A DNA stretch of 22,166 bases from DATLOJ01 sp035536315 (GTDB lineage: Bacteria; Actinomycetota; CADDZG01; JAHWKV01), in the NCBI GenBank assembly GCA_035536315.1, contig DATLOJ010000011.1, forward strand, positions 1 through 22,166, written 5' to 3'. The notes beneath the pieces were generated by a model. It worked only from the letters and a program-made list of their open reading frames with translations. It had not been told where the DNA came from and did no database searches. Positions 15,188 to 22,166 of this stretch are shown piece by piece. The stretch's first letter is position 1, and every line of letters begins with the position of its first letter. A program made the position numbers and the translations under genes.

Positions 15188-16112
15188 GCGAGTTGATGTG
15201 CCCGGCAAGGTGACGCTCCTGGCCTTTGCGGGTGTTGTCTTGGGTGCGGGGCTTGCACCAATAGGAGTCAAATTCAGCCTAAGGGAACTGCCCCCGTTCT
15301 ATAGCGGTGGAATCCGGTTCGCAGCAGCCTCCTTGATTTTCATGGCGATTGTGCTGATCAAGCGGGTACCACTACCCCGCGGCCGGGCTCTCATAGGCGC
15401 CGTGCTCTATGGATTCCTTGGGTTCACGGGGTTCTTCGCGCTCGCTTACTGGGCCCTTACACGCCTTCCCGCAGGGATTGCGAGCCTGGTGATGGCTTCG
15501 ATTCCGCTGTTCACGTTCTTCTTTGCCATCGCTCACCGTCTCGAGTCGTTCAGGTGGCGAGGATTGATTGGTTCTCTCATCACAATCGTCGGAATCGCGG
15601 TCCTTCTCGGCGCTCCCGTTGGGACTCGAGTGCCCATGGTTCCTTTGCTTGTGATGCTGGTGGCCGCGGCAATGGGGGCCGAGGCGGCCATTGTGGTCAA
15701 GAAGTTTCCGCCGACCGACCCTGTCGCCACAAACGCAGTAGCAACGCTGATTGGTGCAGTCACCCTGCTCTTGATCTCCGGAATTGCAGGAGAGCGGTGG
15801 GTGGTTCCCCGCGAGGTTGTCACCTGGGCGTGGCTTGCCGAACTTGTGCTCATTGGAACGATTGGCCTCTTCATGCTCTTCCTGTTTGTCCTGAAGAGGT
15901 GGACCGCCTCGGGCGCGTCCTATCAATTCGTCCTAATGCCCGTCGTAACGGTGCTCGTTGCCGCCGCTTTTGCGGGCGAGCGGCTGGGGGCCGGAGTCGC
16001 ACTCGGCGGGTTGGTAATTCTCGCCGGCGTCTACTACGGGGCCTTGTCGAGCAAGAAGGTCCCCGTGTCCCAACCGGAAGCATCGGTCCTCGCCCAGCGC
16101 TGCCACACCTAG
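15180..16112 (+). CDS. EamA/DMT-family transporter
   Basis: The 310-residue protein has about ten hydrophobic helices in two similar halves, as in the drug/metabolite transporter (EamA) superfamily. The first EamA-like half contains IRFAAASLIFMAIVLIKRVPLP, FALAYWALTRLPAGIASLVMASIPLFTFFFA and GIAVLLGAP. The second contains AAIVVKKF, a GASYQFVLMPVVTVLVAAAFAGERLGAG block and a final helix GGLVILAGVYYG. Members usually export amino acids or small metabolites; substrate unknown. ATG 15180 lies eight bases inside the upstream gene (ATGAGTGA), implying coupling with the small membrane protein and the lipoprotein. A longer frame starting at 15159 adds seven residues and lies deeper in that gene, so it was not used. 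Confidence 0.9.
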   Translation: MSERVDVPGKVTLLAFAGVVLGAGLAPIGVKFSLRELPPFYSGGIRFAAASLIFMAIVLIKRVPLPRGRALIGAVLYGFLGFTGFFALAYWALTRLPAGIASLVMASIPLFTFFFAIAHRLESFRWRGLIGSLITIVGIAVLLGAPVGTRVPMVPLLVMLVAAAMGAEAAIVVKKFPPTDPVATNAVATLIGAVTLLLISGIAGERWVVPREVVTWAWLAELVLIGTIGLFMLFLFVLKRWTASGASYQFVLMPVVTVLVAAAFAGERLGAGVALGGLVILAGVYYGALSSKKVPVSQPEASVLAQRCHT

Positions 16113-16132
16113 TAGTCCGACAGCGCTGGGCG
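16091..16132. terminator. 12-bp perfect inverted repeat between convergent genes
   Basis: CGCCCAGCGCTG (16091-16102) and CAGCGCTGGGCG (16121-16132) are exact reverse complements with an 18-base loop containing the transporter stop codon. The site lies between converging genes (the next ends at 16158), so it probably terminates or blocks transcription from one or both sides. There is no U-tract, so it is not a classical intrinsic terminator. Confidence 0.6.
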
Positions 16133-16157
16133 GCGGGCCCAAATAACTAAGACCGAA

Positions 16158-16535
16158 TCAAAGCTCGGCCAGACGTTCCAGCGGGAACGGCGGCTGGGCC
16201 AGGGGTCGGACTGCGAGCCTCACGAGTAGCAGCGCGTTGTCGTCACCCGCGATTCGGTTCAGGTGAACCTCGTCACAGCCACGGCAGCGGTGAACAAGGA
16301 TCCACTCCCCGTCTCCTCTGACCGTGATTGCAATTGGCTCCATGGAGGATCCGCACTCTGCAGCGCGGTCCCCCGGTGTTTCGTCAACGTGGCGGCTCCA
16401 CAGACAGTTGGGACAGTGATTTCTGTGGGCCGATCCAATCGCGTTGGTTGGTACGTCGAGTTTGCAGTTGCGGCAGCGGAATGAATCTGTCTTTGTGTTC
16501 CCGCGCGCGCGGCGATGCGAATATTTGTCGCTCAA
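16158..16535 (-). CDS. RNHCP-domain protein
   Basis: The 125-residue protein contains the defining sequence AHRNHCPNCLWSRHVD (36-51) of the RNHCP family. Cysteine pairs at 21/24 (CRNC), 41/44 (CPNC) and 84/87 (CRGC), with nearby histidines, suggest a zinc-binding fold. The segment HRCRGCDEVHLNRIAGDDN is also typical. The family's function is not established; zinc binding and a nucleic-acid role are only guesses from the residue pattern. The TTG start at 16535 is supported by CTGGAGG about nine bases upstream. It is the last gene of the minus-strand run, 174 bases after the helicase stop, and converges with the EamA transporter. Confidence 0.87.
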   Translation of the reverse strand: MSDKYSHRRARGNTKTDSFRCRNCKLDVPTNAIGSAHRNHCPNCLWSRHVDETPGDRAAECGSSMEPIAITVRGDGEWILVHRCRGCDEVHLNRIAGDDNALLLVRLAVRPLAQPPFPLERLAEL

Positions 16536-16587
16536 TTTGTGTGCCTCCAGGAGGAAAAGGACGAATAGAAATCCGCCGGCCTCCCGG

Positions 16588-16659
16588 TCAGGGCTGTCTT
16601 AGGTGCAGCTCCCACGCGAAGAGGTGGCGGCCGTGCCTCCTGTGGTCACAGTCATCCAT
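16588..16659 (-). CDS. Possible 23-residue small ORF, doubtful
   Basis: A short frame starts just after a strong GGGAGG. ATG at 16659 gives a His/Arg-rich 23-residue peptide (MDDCDHRRHGRHLFAWELHL...), but the spacing is only two bases. ATG at 16655, with ideal six-base spacing, gives a different 18-residue Thr/Ser-rich peptide. One may be a leader peptide for the RNHCP gene, or the site may be chance. The rest of the 16536-16709 gap shows only the RNHCP ribosome site and a short CTGTG-GT-CACAG dyad. Confidence 0.2.
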   Translation of the reverse strand: MDDCDHRRHGRHLFAWELHLRQP

Positions 16660-16709
16660 CACCTCCCTCAGATTGAGACGGCAGATTACATGAAATGCAA
16701 CGAGCCGAT

Positions 16710-18653
16710 CTAATTCGAGTCAATCGTTTCGCCATCAACTACCCGCAGTACATCCGGTCCGTAAAGCTCGGCCTTCGACTTCCCGATTCCAGAGATGCTG
16801 GTCAGTGCGTTCAGGTTCGCGGGTCTTGCGGCCGCAATCGCCGCGAGGGTTGAGTCGTGGAATATGACGTAGGCGGGAACCGCACTCTCCCTGCTCTTCG
16901 TCAGGCGCCAGCTGCGGAGGGCTTCGAACAGCTCTCTGTCCTTCTCATCGACAACCTGCTTGGCCTTCGCAGTCGCCTGCCCGTTAGCTGATTTTTGGGA
17001 GGAACCGGCGGGGGCCGGGGCCGGCTGCCAGCCAATCTCGGCCAGTAAAGGCGAGGCATTCTGATTCCTCCGACGCTCTCCTTCACGCAGCGCTGCCCAT
17101 GACAGGAACAGGTGTCGTTGCGCCCTGGTTATGCCGACGTAGAACAACCGTCGTTCCTCTGAAATCTGCTCATCCGCCTTGGACAAAGCGAATGGAATTT
17201 CCTTTTCCTCACATCTGGGCAAGAACACGGCCCCGAACTCGAGCCCCTTTGCGCGGTGGTAGGTGAGGATCTGAACCCCCTTATCGGACTCCTCCGAGGC
17301 AAATCGCTGTTCCAGATCCTTGATGAACGACGCCGTATCTCCCGAGAAGCCCTCAGCCAACGAGCGGAACCGCTCGAGGTCGGCCTGGCGAGTTGCCTCG
17401 TCCCTTGAGAAATCTTCATCTGGTTGATAGCCAAGGTCCTCAGTCAGAGCCAGAACGGATTCCTTTGCGGGGAGTGCCATCCTTCGCCGAAGTCCTGCGA
17501 GCACTGAGCGCGCTGCGGGACGGCGAAGAAATGCCGAGTCCTTCACCTGATAGGGAATGCCGGCCTTCGAAAGGGCGAGCTCCAGATCCTCCGACCTACC
17601 GTTGATCCTGTAGAGGACCGCCATGTCCTTGAAGTCCAGGCCCGTTCGGTTGAGCTCCCTTACGGTCTTCAGGATGAAGTCGGTCTCGTCGGCTGCCGTC
17701 GCGAACCTGCGGATCGTGGGGGCCGGGCCTGGGGGCATCGACGGCTCGAGCAACTTCTCGGTACCCCCAAGCCTGGGAACCAGCCGGTTCGCCACCGACA
17801 GGATCTCGGGCGTGGAGCGGTAATTCGTTGTAAGCCTCACGACGCTGGCCCCCGGGTATCGCCTCGGAAACTCCAGGAGATAGGAGGCGGATGCTCCGGT
17901 GAATCCGAATATCGACTGGTAGTCGTCACCGACGACGCAGATGTCGTCGCGCTCCCCCACCCAAAGATTCAACAGAGTTTGCTGGAGGAGGTTCACATCC
18001 TGGTACTCGTCCACGGTAAAGGCCCGGTAGCGCTCCCGGAGCTGAATCAACGAGTACGTATCCGCCTCGAATACTCGAATCGTCTGTTCAAGCAGATCCT
18101 CAAAATCGATTCTTCGCATGGCGGACTTTCGCCGTTCGTACGACGTGAACACCCGGGCTATCAGGTCCGAAGGGATTGGAGGTTCGTGATCGCCGAGCCG
18201 CGCCTCATACGTAGCCGGGCTGAGCCGGCGGTTCTTAGCCCACTCGATCTCAGTAGCTATGTCGCGTATCGACGTGAACTTGTATGGGGCCGGGAGAGCC
18301 TTCACGAGCGATGCGAGGATGGCTGCCTTCGATCCGAGGATCTCAAACGGCTCAGTCGCGTAGTTTCGGTATTGAGCCAGAGCCTCGGCGTGGAATGTTC
18401 TGGCCCTGACCTCCGTCACTTCGAGCCTTCGGAGCCGAGAGACCATCTCCTTGGACGCCTTGTCCGTGAAAGTCACGGCCAGGATCTCGCTGGGCAGAAA
18501 AGTCCCCGTTCGCACCTGGTTCGCAATGCGGCGCGTGATCGTTGTGGTCTTTCCGGATCCGGCCCCCGCAAGGATTTGAACAGGCCCGCGCAAAAGCGAA
18601 ACCGCCTCGCACTGCATTGGGTTCAGCCCTCTGGCTATGTTGCGGTCAAGCAC
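16710..18653 (-). CDS. UvrD/PcrA-type DNA helicase with HRDC domain (UvrD2-like)
   Basis: This superfamily 1A 3'-5' DNA helicase would act in DNA repair or replication. From GTG 18653 it has 647 residues. Motifs in order: LNPMQCEAV (Q motif), Walker A GAGSGKT (30-36), VTFTDKASKEM, DEYQD (215-219), VVGDDYQSIFGF (about 240-251), TTNYRST, LTYHRAKGLEFGAVFLP, and EERRLFYVGITRAQ. The C-terminal 80 residues form an HRDC domain (LFEALRSWR...SAVPAYVIFHD...LTSISGIGKSKAELYG). This layout matches actinobacterial UvrD2, but I see no four-cysteine motif between the helicase core and HRDC. The frame could open at GTG 18746, adding 31 residues, but that overlaps the neighbouring gene and has no ribosome site; AGAGGGGA lies before 18653. 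Confidence 0.92.
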   Translation of the reverse strand: MLDRNIARGLNPMQCEAVSLLRGPVQILAGAGSGKTTTITRRIANQVRTGTFLPSEILAVTFTDKASKEMVSRLRRLEVTEVRARTFHAEALAQYRNYATEPFEILGSKAAILASLVKALPAPYKFTSIRDIATEIEWAKNRRLSPATYEARLGDHEPPIPSDLIARVFTSYERRKSAMRRIDFEDLLEQTIRVFEADTYSLIQLRERYRAFTVDEYQDVNLLQQTLLNLWVGERDDICVVGDDYQSIFGFTGASASYLLEFPRRYPGASVVRLTTNYRSTPEILSVANRLVPRLGGTEKLLEPSMPPGPAPTIRRFATAADETDFILKTVRELNRTGLDFKDMAVLYRINGRSEDLELALSKAGIPYQVKDSAFLRRPAARSVLAGLRRRMALPAKESVLALTEDLGYQPDEDFSRDEATRQADLERFRSLAEGFSGDTASFIKDLEQRFASEESDKGVQILTYHRAKGLEFGAVFLPRCEEKEIPFALSKADEQISEERRLFYVGITRAQRHLFLSWAALREGERRRNQNASPLLAEIGWQPAPAPAGSSQKSANGQATAKAKQVVDEKDRELFEALRSWRLTKSRESAVPAYVIFHDSTLAAIAAARPANLNALTSISGIGKSKAELYGPDVLRVVDGETIDSN

Positions 18654-18711
18654 CCTAGGAGTATCCCCTCTGGGTATGACAGGGGCCGGAGTTACGGACC
18701 TTCTCCAAGAA

Positions 18712-19443
18712 TCATTTCTCCAGGTATGTGCCCTTGATGTAGACACTCAACAGATAAGTGTGGGCTCCCAATATTTGGCTCGAAACGGCCGTCACATCAG
18801 CGAGATCTGCATCCTCATCCAGATTTGTGGGGGACCCACCCAGCCTTTGATGGAAGTCCAGGGCTGAGAATTCCTGCGTATTGCGGTCGGCCAGCTTCAG
18901 GCAAAGCGACACATCTCCCTTCTGATAACAAGGCGGATACAGCAGATCCGTCGATGGCGTACCAAAACCAATGCGATCAGTCGTTTCTGCCATCGTCCTC
19001 GACCCAACGGGAGCAAAACCCTCAGATTGAAGACTGAGGTCCAGCGAGAGGAGTGCCGCCCGCAGATCGCCAGTGACTCCATAGAAACGAGTGATCTTTA
19101 AATCGCATCTATAGGCGTATCCGTCCTGGATCTTCCAGTTGTTTTGACCCTCGAAACACAGGTCGTGGCGGCCTTCGGGTGGAAACTCGACGAAGGTTTC
19201 CTCAGATACGGCGGAGTCCAGACTCCGGGTGAGTATTGGGTACAGCTTGGACCTAGGGTCCGTCCGCTCCTCGTAGTCGGGAGGACTCTTGAAGTCTGCC
19301 AGCACACCCTTCACCCCGCCAGAGAACCCAACGAAGAGCAGGACGACGAATGCGACTGTCCCGAGGACCACGAGCGCGCTGACTATGGCGATCACTCGCC
19401 AAAATGTGAGCTTACGGCGCTTCGGAGCGGGGGAAGGGCTCAA
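18712..19443 (-). CDS. Single-pass membrane protein, unknown function
   Basis: I do not recognise this 243-residue protein. A short basic N-terminus (PKRRK) precedes one strong hydrophobic helix (about 16-40, VIAIVSALVVLGTVAFVVLLFVGF). The rest is a soluble extracytoplasmic domain with four cysteines (including DLCFEGQ, YRCDLK, PPCYQK and SLCLKL) that could form disulfides. No lipobox or catalytic motif is visible. The only available start is TTG 19443, just before the basic segment. It lies 18 bases after the lysine-rich small gene and 58 bases before the helicase start, so it is probably co-transcribed with both. Confidence 0.7.
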   Translation of the reverse strand: MSPSPAPKRRKLTFWRVIAIVSALVVLGTVAFVVLLFVGFSGGVKGVLADFKSPPDYEERTDPRSKLYPILTRSLDSAVSEETFVEFPPEGRHDLCFEGQNNWKIQDGYAYRCDLKITRFYGVTGDLRAALLSLDLSLQSEGFAPVGSRTMAETTDRIGFGTPSTDLLYPPCYQKGDVSLCLKLADRNTQEFSALDFHQRLGGSPTNLDEDADLADVTAVSSQILGAHTYLLSVYIKGTYLEK

Positions 19444-19461
19444 ATGTGGGACAACTCGTCC

Positions 19462-19566
19462 CTACTTGTTCTTCTTCGCCTTCTTTTGGACCCGCTTTTC
19501 CTTGAGGCTCTTCTTGGGCGCCTTCTTGGCGTCCTTCGACCCTCCGCGATCTTTTGCCTTGGCCAT
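19462..19566 (-). CDS. 34-residue lysine-rich basic protein
   Basis: ATG 19566 follows AGGGGG with six-base spacing, one of the best ribosome sites in the window. The frame encodes MAKAKDRGGSKDAKKAPKKS and continues LKEKRVQKKAKKNK, then TAG. Sixteen of 34 residues are Lys or Arg-like basic residues, with almost no hydrophobic ones, so it is probably disordered and may bind nucleic acid. I recall similar short MAK...LKEKR...KKAKK peptides annotated as hypothetical in actinobacterial genomes, but cannot confirm here. It falls between the glyoxalase-family gene (44-base gap) and the membrane protein (18-base gap), in the same direction. Confidence 0.65.
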   Translation of the reverse strand: MAKAKDRGGSKDAKKAPKKSLKEKRVQKKAKKNK

Positions 19567-19597
19567 AACAAACCCCCTGTTTCGTTAAGAGGCTACA

Positions 19598-19618
19598 CGC
19601 GCTGCCCGGTTTAGCGCG
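19598..19618. terminator. Weak hairpin at the end of the glyoxalase-family gene
   Basis: CGCGCT and AGCGCG form a six-pair stem around a nine-base loop, covering the glyoxalase-family stop codon. No U-tract follows on the minus strand. It may reduce read-through or stabilise the upstream mRNA; a chance dyad is possible. Confidence 0.3.
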
Positions 19619-20516
19619 GGTTTGGGAGCGGGGTCAGGACGCCTTCCAGCTTTTCGCGCAGGTGTTCGTAATCCGGTGGGAGTGCGAGTTTCTCCCCCAG
19701 GGACTCTTGTGGTTCGTCGACTGCGAAGCCCGGCCCCAGCGTAGCTATCTCGAAGAGAACTCCCGACGGTTCCCTGAAGTAGATGGACTTGAAGTAATAG
19801 CGGTCGATAACCGGCGTTACGCCGGCAACCTCGGCCACTCGGGCCCGCCACGATTCGTGCTCGTCCATCTGACATGCCCAGGCAACATGGTGAATGGTTC
19901 CCCCGCCACTCAGGCCGGGCTTGGTCGGAGGTTCGTCGTAGACGTAGAAAGACCCCCGAGTGTCGCCGCGGCTCATCCATGCACTGTCAGACGTGCCCGA
20001 AAAGCCAAGAGTTTCGCCGAGCAGGTTCGCGCTCATCGACGGGTCTGAGGCAAATGTCCTCACCCCGTCGAACCCCCGCAGTGCAAAATCTGCCGGCACT
20101 TCAGGATGATCGGCCATGAGCGGAGCGTCGTCACCTTCATCTACCACTAACTGAAGCTCCAGGCCCTCGGGATCCTCGAAGGTCAGAGAACCTGGGGCCT
20201 TATCGGACTCGACTCTCTTCGCCGAAAGGCGCGCCTTCCAGAACCCAAGTGCTTCTTCAGAAGCTACGCGCCAGACGACCCGATAAACCATTCCGGCCCC
20301 CGCCCTTCCTTTGGGAACGTCCGGGTACTCGAAGAACGTGATGTCCGATCCGGCACTGCCCTTCTCATCCGCGTAGAACAGGTGGTAAACGGTGGGGTCG
20401 TCCTGGTTGACGGACTTCTTCACCAGACGCAGGCCGAGAACGCCCGCATAGAACTCCACGTTTCTCGGGGCGTCGCCCGTTATTCCTGTGATGTGGTGGA
20501 TGCCTTCGAGCTTCAT
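19611..20516 (-). CDS. Two-domain glyoxalase-fold protein, ring-cleaving-dioxygenase-like
   Basis: The 301-residue protein has two vicinal-oxygen-chelate (glyoxalase) repeats. The first (about 3-127) begins KLEGIHHITGITGDAPRNVEFYAGVLGLRLVKKSVNQDD, the pattern of the MhqO/YkcA-type ring-cleaving dioxygenases. The second (about 148-262) contains TIHHVAWAC (207-215) and FEIAT. Likely metal ligands are His7/8, His209/210 and Glu256. The family is linked to hydroquinone or catechol handling, but many members are uncharacterised and substrate is not evident. The ATG at 20516 was chosen because homology begins there; the frame extends 72 codons upstream only as an antisense-like Arg-rich shadow inside the SDR gene. 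It is 23 bases downstream of the SDR gene. Confidence 0.88.
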   Translation of the reverse strand: MKLEGIHHITGITGDAPRNVEFYAGVLGLRLVKKSVNQDDPTVYHLFYADEKGSAGSDITFFEYPDVPKGRAGAGMVYRVVWRVASEEALGFWKARLSAKRVESDKAPGSLTFEDPEGLELQLVVDEGDDAPLMADHPEVPADFALRGFDGVRTFASDPSMSANLLGETLGFSGTSDSAWMSRGDTRGSFYVYDEPPTKPGLSGGGTIHHVAWACQMDEHESWRARVAEVAGVTPVIDRYYFKSIYFREPSGVLFEIATLGPGFAVDEPQESLGEKLALPPDYEHLREKLEGVLTPLPNPR

Positions 20517-20539
20517 CGCGAATGAAGATACGTCAGAAC

Positions 20540-21271
20540 TCAACCGGCGACGATTCCGCCGTCTATCACGAACTCGGCCCCCGTTATGAAAGCCGCGTCG
20601 TCGGATGCAAGGTACAGCGCTGCCCGCGCGACCTCGTCGGGGCGGCCCAGTCTGCCGATCGGCTGCCGGGCGATCAGTGCCTCCCGCATTGCCTGCGGAT
20701 CGTCGGTTTGAGCCAGAAGCCTCTCCACCCATGGAGAGTCAACCGTCCCGGGGCAAATGCAGTTGCAGCGGACTCCGGTTCCCGCATACTGAACCGCGAC
20801 CGCCTTGGTGAACGCTATGACGGCTCCCTTGGTTGCGCAGTAAGCAGCTCTGTCCTTTAGCCCGATCATTCCGGCAACGGACGCGGTGTTCACGATCGAT
20901 CCGCGGCCCGCATCGAGCATGGGTGGCAGCGCGAACTTCGTTCCAAGGAAAACGCCACGGCAGTTCACCGCGAAGAGCCTGTCCCACTCCTCGGGCGTGC
21001 ATGAGACGGGGTCTGCTGTGGATCCAATGCCGGCGTTGTTGAACAACAGATCGATTCGTCCGGTCCTGCCGACCGCCGAGTTGATGAGCTGTTCCACACT
21101 CAAAGGGTCGGAGACATCGACCACCATAGAGACCGCCCCTTCCGGTGCGCCTTCGGTGTCGATGTCCCCCGCAAACACCACGGCCCCCTCTTCCAACAAC
21201 TGACGCGCCATCTCGAACCCGATACCGGATCCGGCACCCGTGACAACGGCGGTTTTCCCCTCGAACCTCAC
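20540..21271 (-). CDS. Short-chain dehydrogenase/reductase (SDR)
   Basis: A classical 243-residue NAD(P)-dependent oxidoreductase. Cofactor motif TGAGSGIG is at 11-18, NNAG at 78-81, Asn103, Ser131 in NTASVAG, and Tyr144/Lys148 in YCATKG, so the catalytic tetrad is complete. An acidic residue after the second beta strand (AGDID, 34-38) favours NAD over NADP. The C-terminus GRPDEVARAALYLASDDA...GAEFVIDGG is typical of the FabG-like group. The start is GTG 21271, with GGAG six bases upstream. It follows the enolase stop by 18 bases and precedes the glyoxalase-fold gene by 23, suggesting that the three are one unit. Substrate unknown. Confidence 0.93.
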   Translation of the reverse strand: MRFEGKTAVVTGAGSGIGFEMARQLLEEGAVVFAGDIDTEGAPEGAVSMVVDVSDPLSVEQLINSAVGRTGRIDLLFNNAGIGSTADPVSCTPEEWDRLFAVNCRGVFLGTKFALPPMLDAGRGSIVNTASVAGMIGLKDRAAYCATKGAVIAFTKAVAVQYAGTGVRCNCICPGTVDSPWVERLLAQTDDPQAMREALIARQPIGRLGRPDEVARAALYLASDDAAFITGAEFVIDGGIVAG

Positions 21272-21289
21272 GCCTTTCTCCGAGCGGTA

Positions 21290-22166
21290 TCAAGCATTGG
21301 CGACGCCGCCGATGAAATGCGATCCTGCAAACGTTGCTTCATCGCCAAGATCCCTTTCGATGCGCAGCAGTCGGTTCCACTTGGCAGTCCTCTCGGAACG
21401 AGTCGTCGAGCCAACCTTGATCTGCCCGGCACTCCATCCAACCGCGATATCCGCGAGCCACGAGTCTTCAGTCTCCCCCGATCTTGCCGAAACCACGGGC
21501 GAGTAGCCGGCCGCCTTGCATTGCTCAACGACCCGCCGAGCGGCTGTCAGCGTTCCCGCCTGGTTGGGTTTGACGAGCACCGCGTTTGCAACCTTTCGCC
21601 GAATCCCTTGCTCCACTCTTGAGAAATCGGTCACGAACAGGTCGTCACCCAAGAGCTGAACACTGCCGAGGGATTTCGTGATTTTCTCCCACGCATCCCA
21701 GTCGTCCTCCGCGCACGGATCCTCCAGAGAGATGACGGGAAACTGCCTGCACCACTCCCCCAGCTCCGTCTCGAGCTCGTCTGCTTTCAGGTCGCGACCC
21801 TCCGAAGCAAGCTTGTACGTTCCGGACTCGTAAAACTGAGTCGAAGCTACATCTATCGCAATAGAAACCTCGTCGCCCGGCTCGAGGCCCGCTCGTTCTA
21901 TCCCGGCGACGAGCATTTCCAAGGCGGCCCTGTTCGACTCGAGGGGAGGGCCAAGGCCACCTTCGTCCGCCACGAGAGAGACCGCGTGGCCTTTTTGACT
22001 CAGAACCTCAGCCGTTCCTGCACGCGATCGCGATGCCCACTCGATCGCTTCCTTGAACGATTCGGCCCCCACCGGGATCACTAGGAAATCCTGAAAGTCC
22101 ACCGCCCTCGCCGCGTGAGCTCCTCCCGAGAGGATGTTCACCATCGGCATCGGGATGAGAGGTTGT
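21290..22166 (-). CDS. Enolase-family protein, divergent, N-terminus cut by window end
   Basis: Enolase converts 2-phosphoglycerate to phosphoenolpyruvate in glycolysis. About 291 C-terminal residues are present, entering in frame at the window edge (QPLIPMPMVNILSGGAHA). Magnesium and catalytic positions kept (yeast numbering, from motif alignment) are His159 (GGAHA), Glu211 (DEGG), Asp246 (AIDVAS), Glu295 (SLEDP), Asp320 (GDDLFVTD), Lys345 (VLVKPNQAGT) and Lys396 (GQIKVG). Two are changed: Glu168 is Asp (FQDF) and His373 is Ala (SARSGETED). The usual IKVNQ reads VKPNQ. These differences and the SDR/glyoxalase neighbours suggest a paralogue rather than the housekeeping eno. It may still be an enolase with lower activity or act on another phosphorylated or carboxylated substrate. 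Confidence 0.88.
   Translation of the reverse strand, partial: QPLIPMPMVNILSGGAHAARAVDFQDFLVIPVGAESFKEAIEWASRSRAGTAEVLSQKGHAVSLVADEGGLGPPLESNRAALEMLVAGIERAGLEPGDEVSIAIDVASTQFYESGTYKLASEGRDLKADELETELGEWCRQFPVISLEDPCAEDDWDAWEKITKSLGSVQLLGDDLFVTDFSRVEQGIRRKVANAVLVKPNQAGTLTAARRVVEQCKAAGYSPVVSARSGETEDSWLADIAVGWSAGQIKVGSTTRSERTAKWNRLLRIERDLGDEATFAGSHFIGGVANA

Noticed and set aside
16536..16709. WhiB7-type gene next to the uvrD2-like helicase, as in mycobacteria
   Set aside because: No frame in this gap has the four-cysteine WhiB pattern; only a doubtful 18-23 residue frame is present.
17979..18737. Long plus-strand frame (252 residues) opposite the helicase
   Set aside because: The minus strand carries all helicase motifs here; this frame is an antisense shadow typical of GC-rich DNA.
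18654..18746. 31-residue N-terminal extension of the helicase from GTG 18746
   Set aside because: It overlaps the end of the upstream membrane-protein gene, lacks a ribosome site, and helicase homology begins after GTG 18653.
20517..20732. 72-residue N-terminal extension of the glyoxalase-fold protein
   Set aside because: The extension lies inside the SDR gene, is Arg/Gly-rich, and the family's usual N-terminus begins at the ATG at 20516.

Overview
The window is about 22 kb of moderately high-GC bacterial DNA with tightly packed genes, frequent GTG and TTG starts, and stop/start overlaps. Gene content (Liv-type importer with fused subunits, an HRDC-tailed UvrD helicase like actinobacterial UvrD2, an RNHCP-domain protein, a BsuPI-like lipoprotein) suggests an uncultivated member of the Actinomycetota. 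That placement is an inference from gene content only. I see no rRNA, tRNA, CRISPR array, transposase or phage gene.

Region 1 (1-9720, minus strand) reads like one operon, transcribed right to left. A LivH-LivM fused permease comes first, then a three-part protein joining an MFS transporter to LivF-like and LivG-like ATPases, then a membrane-anchored substrate-binding protein. A hydrolase with an N-terminal SCP2-like lipid-binding domain and an acyl-CoA synthetase (cut by the window start) follow. Together they could import a hydrophobic or aromatic acid-like compound, hydrolyse it and activate it to a CoA thioester. Two dyad-containing 32-bp repeats exactly 50 bp apart lie just before the synthetase.

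Region 2 (9892-16112, plus strand) begins divergently from region 1. It has two tandem secreted caspase-like proteins that share catalytic-site spacing, an EF-hand-like loop, a polyproline stretch and a C-terminal paired-cysteine tail. Next come a phosphoribosyltransferase whose start region looks frameshifted, dihydroxy-acid dehydratase (ilvD), a BsuPI-domain lipoprotein, a small two-helix membrane protein and an EamA-type exporter. The last three overlap one another at stop/start. A 12-bp perfect inverted repeat ends the region.

Region 3 (16158-22166, minus strand) is a second right-to-left run with short gaps: a divergent enolase (cut by the window end), an SDR oxidoreductase, a two-domain glyoxalase/ring-cleaving-dioxygenase-like protein, a 34-residue lysine-rich protein, a single-pass membrane protein, a UvrD2-like helicase and an RNHCP-domain protein.

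The most unusual items are the paired caspase-like proteins with their shared Pro/Cys tails, the MFS-LivF-LivG fusion inside a Liv-type operon, and the enolase paralogue with changed active-site residues. No intergenic stretch exceeds 300 bases.
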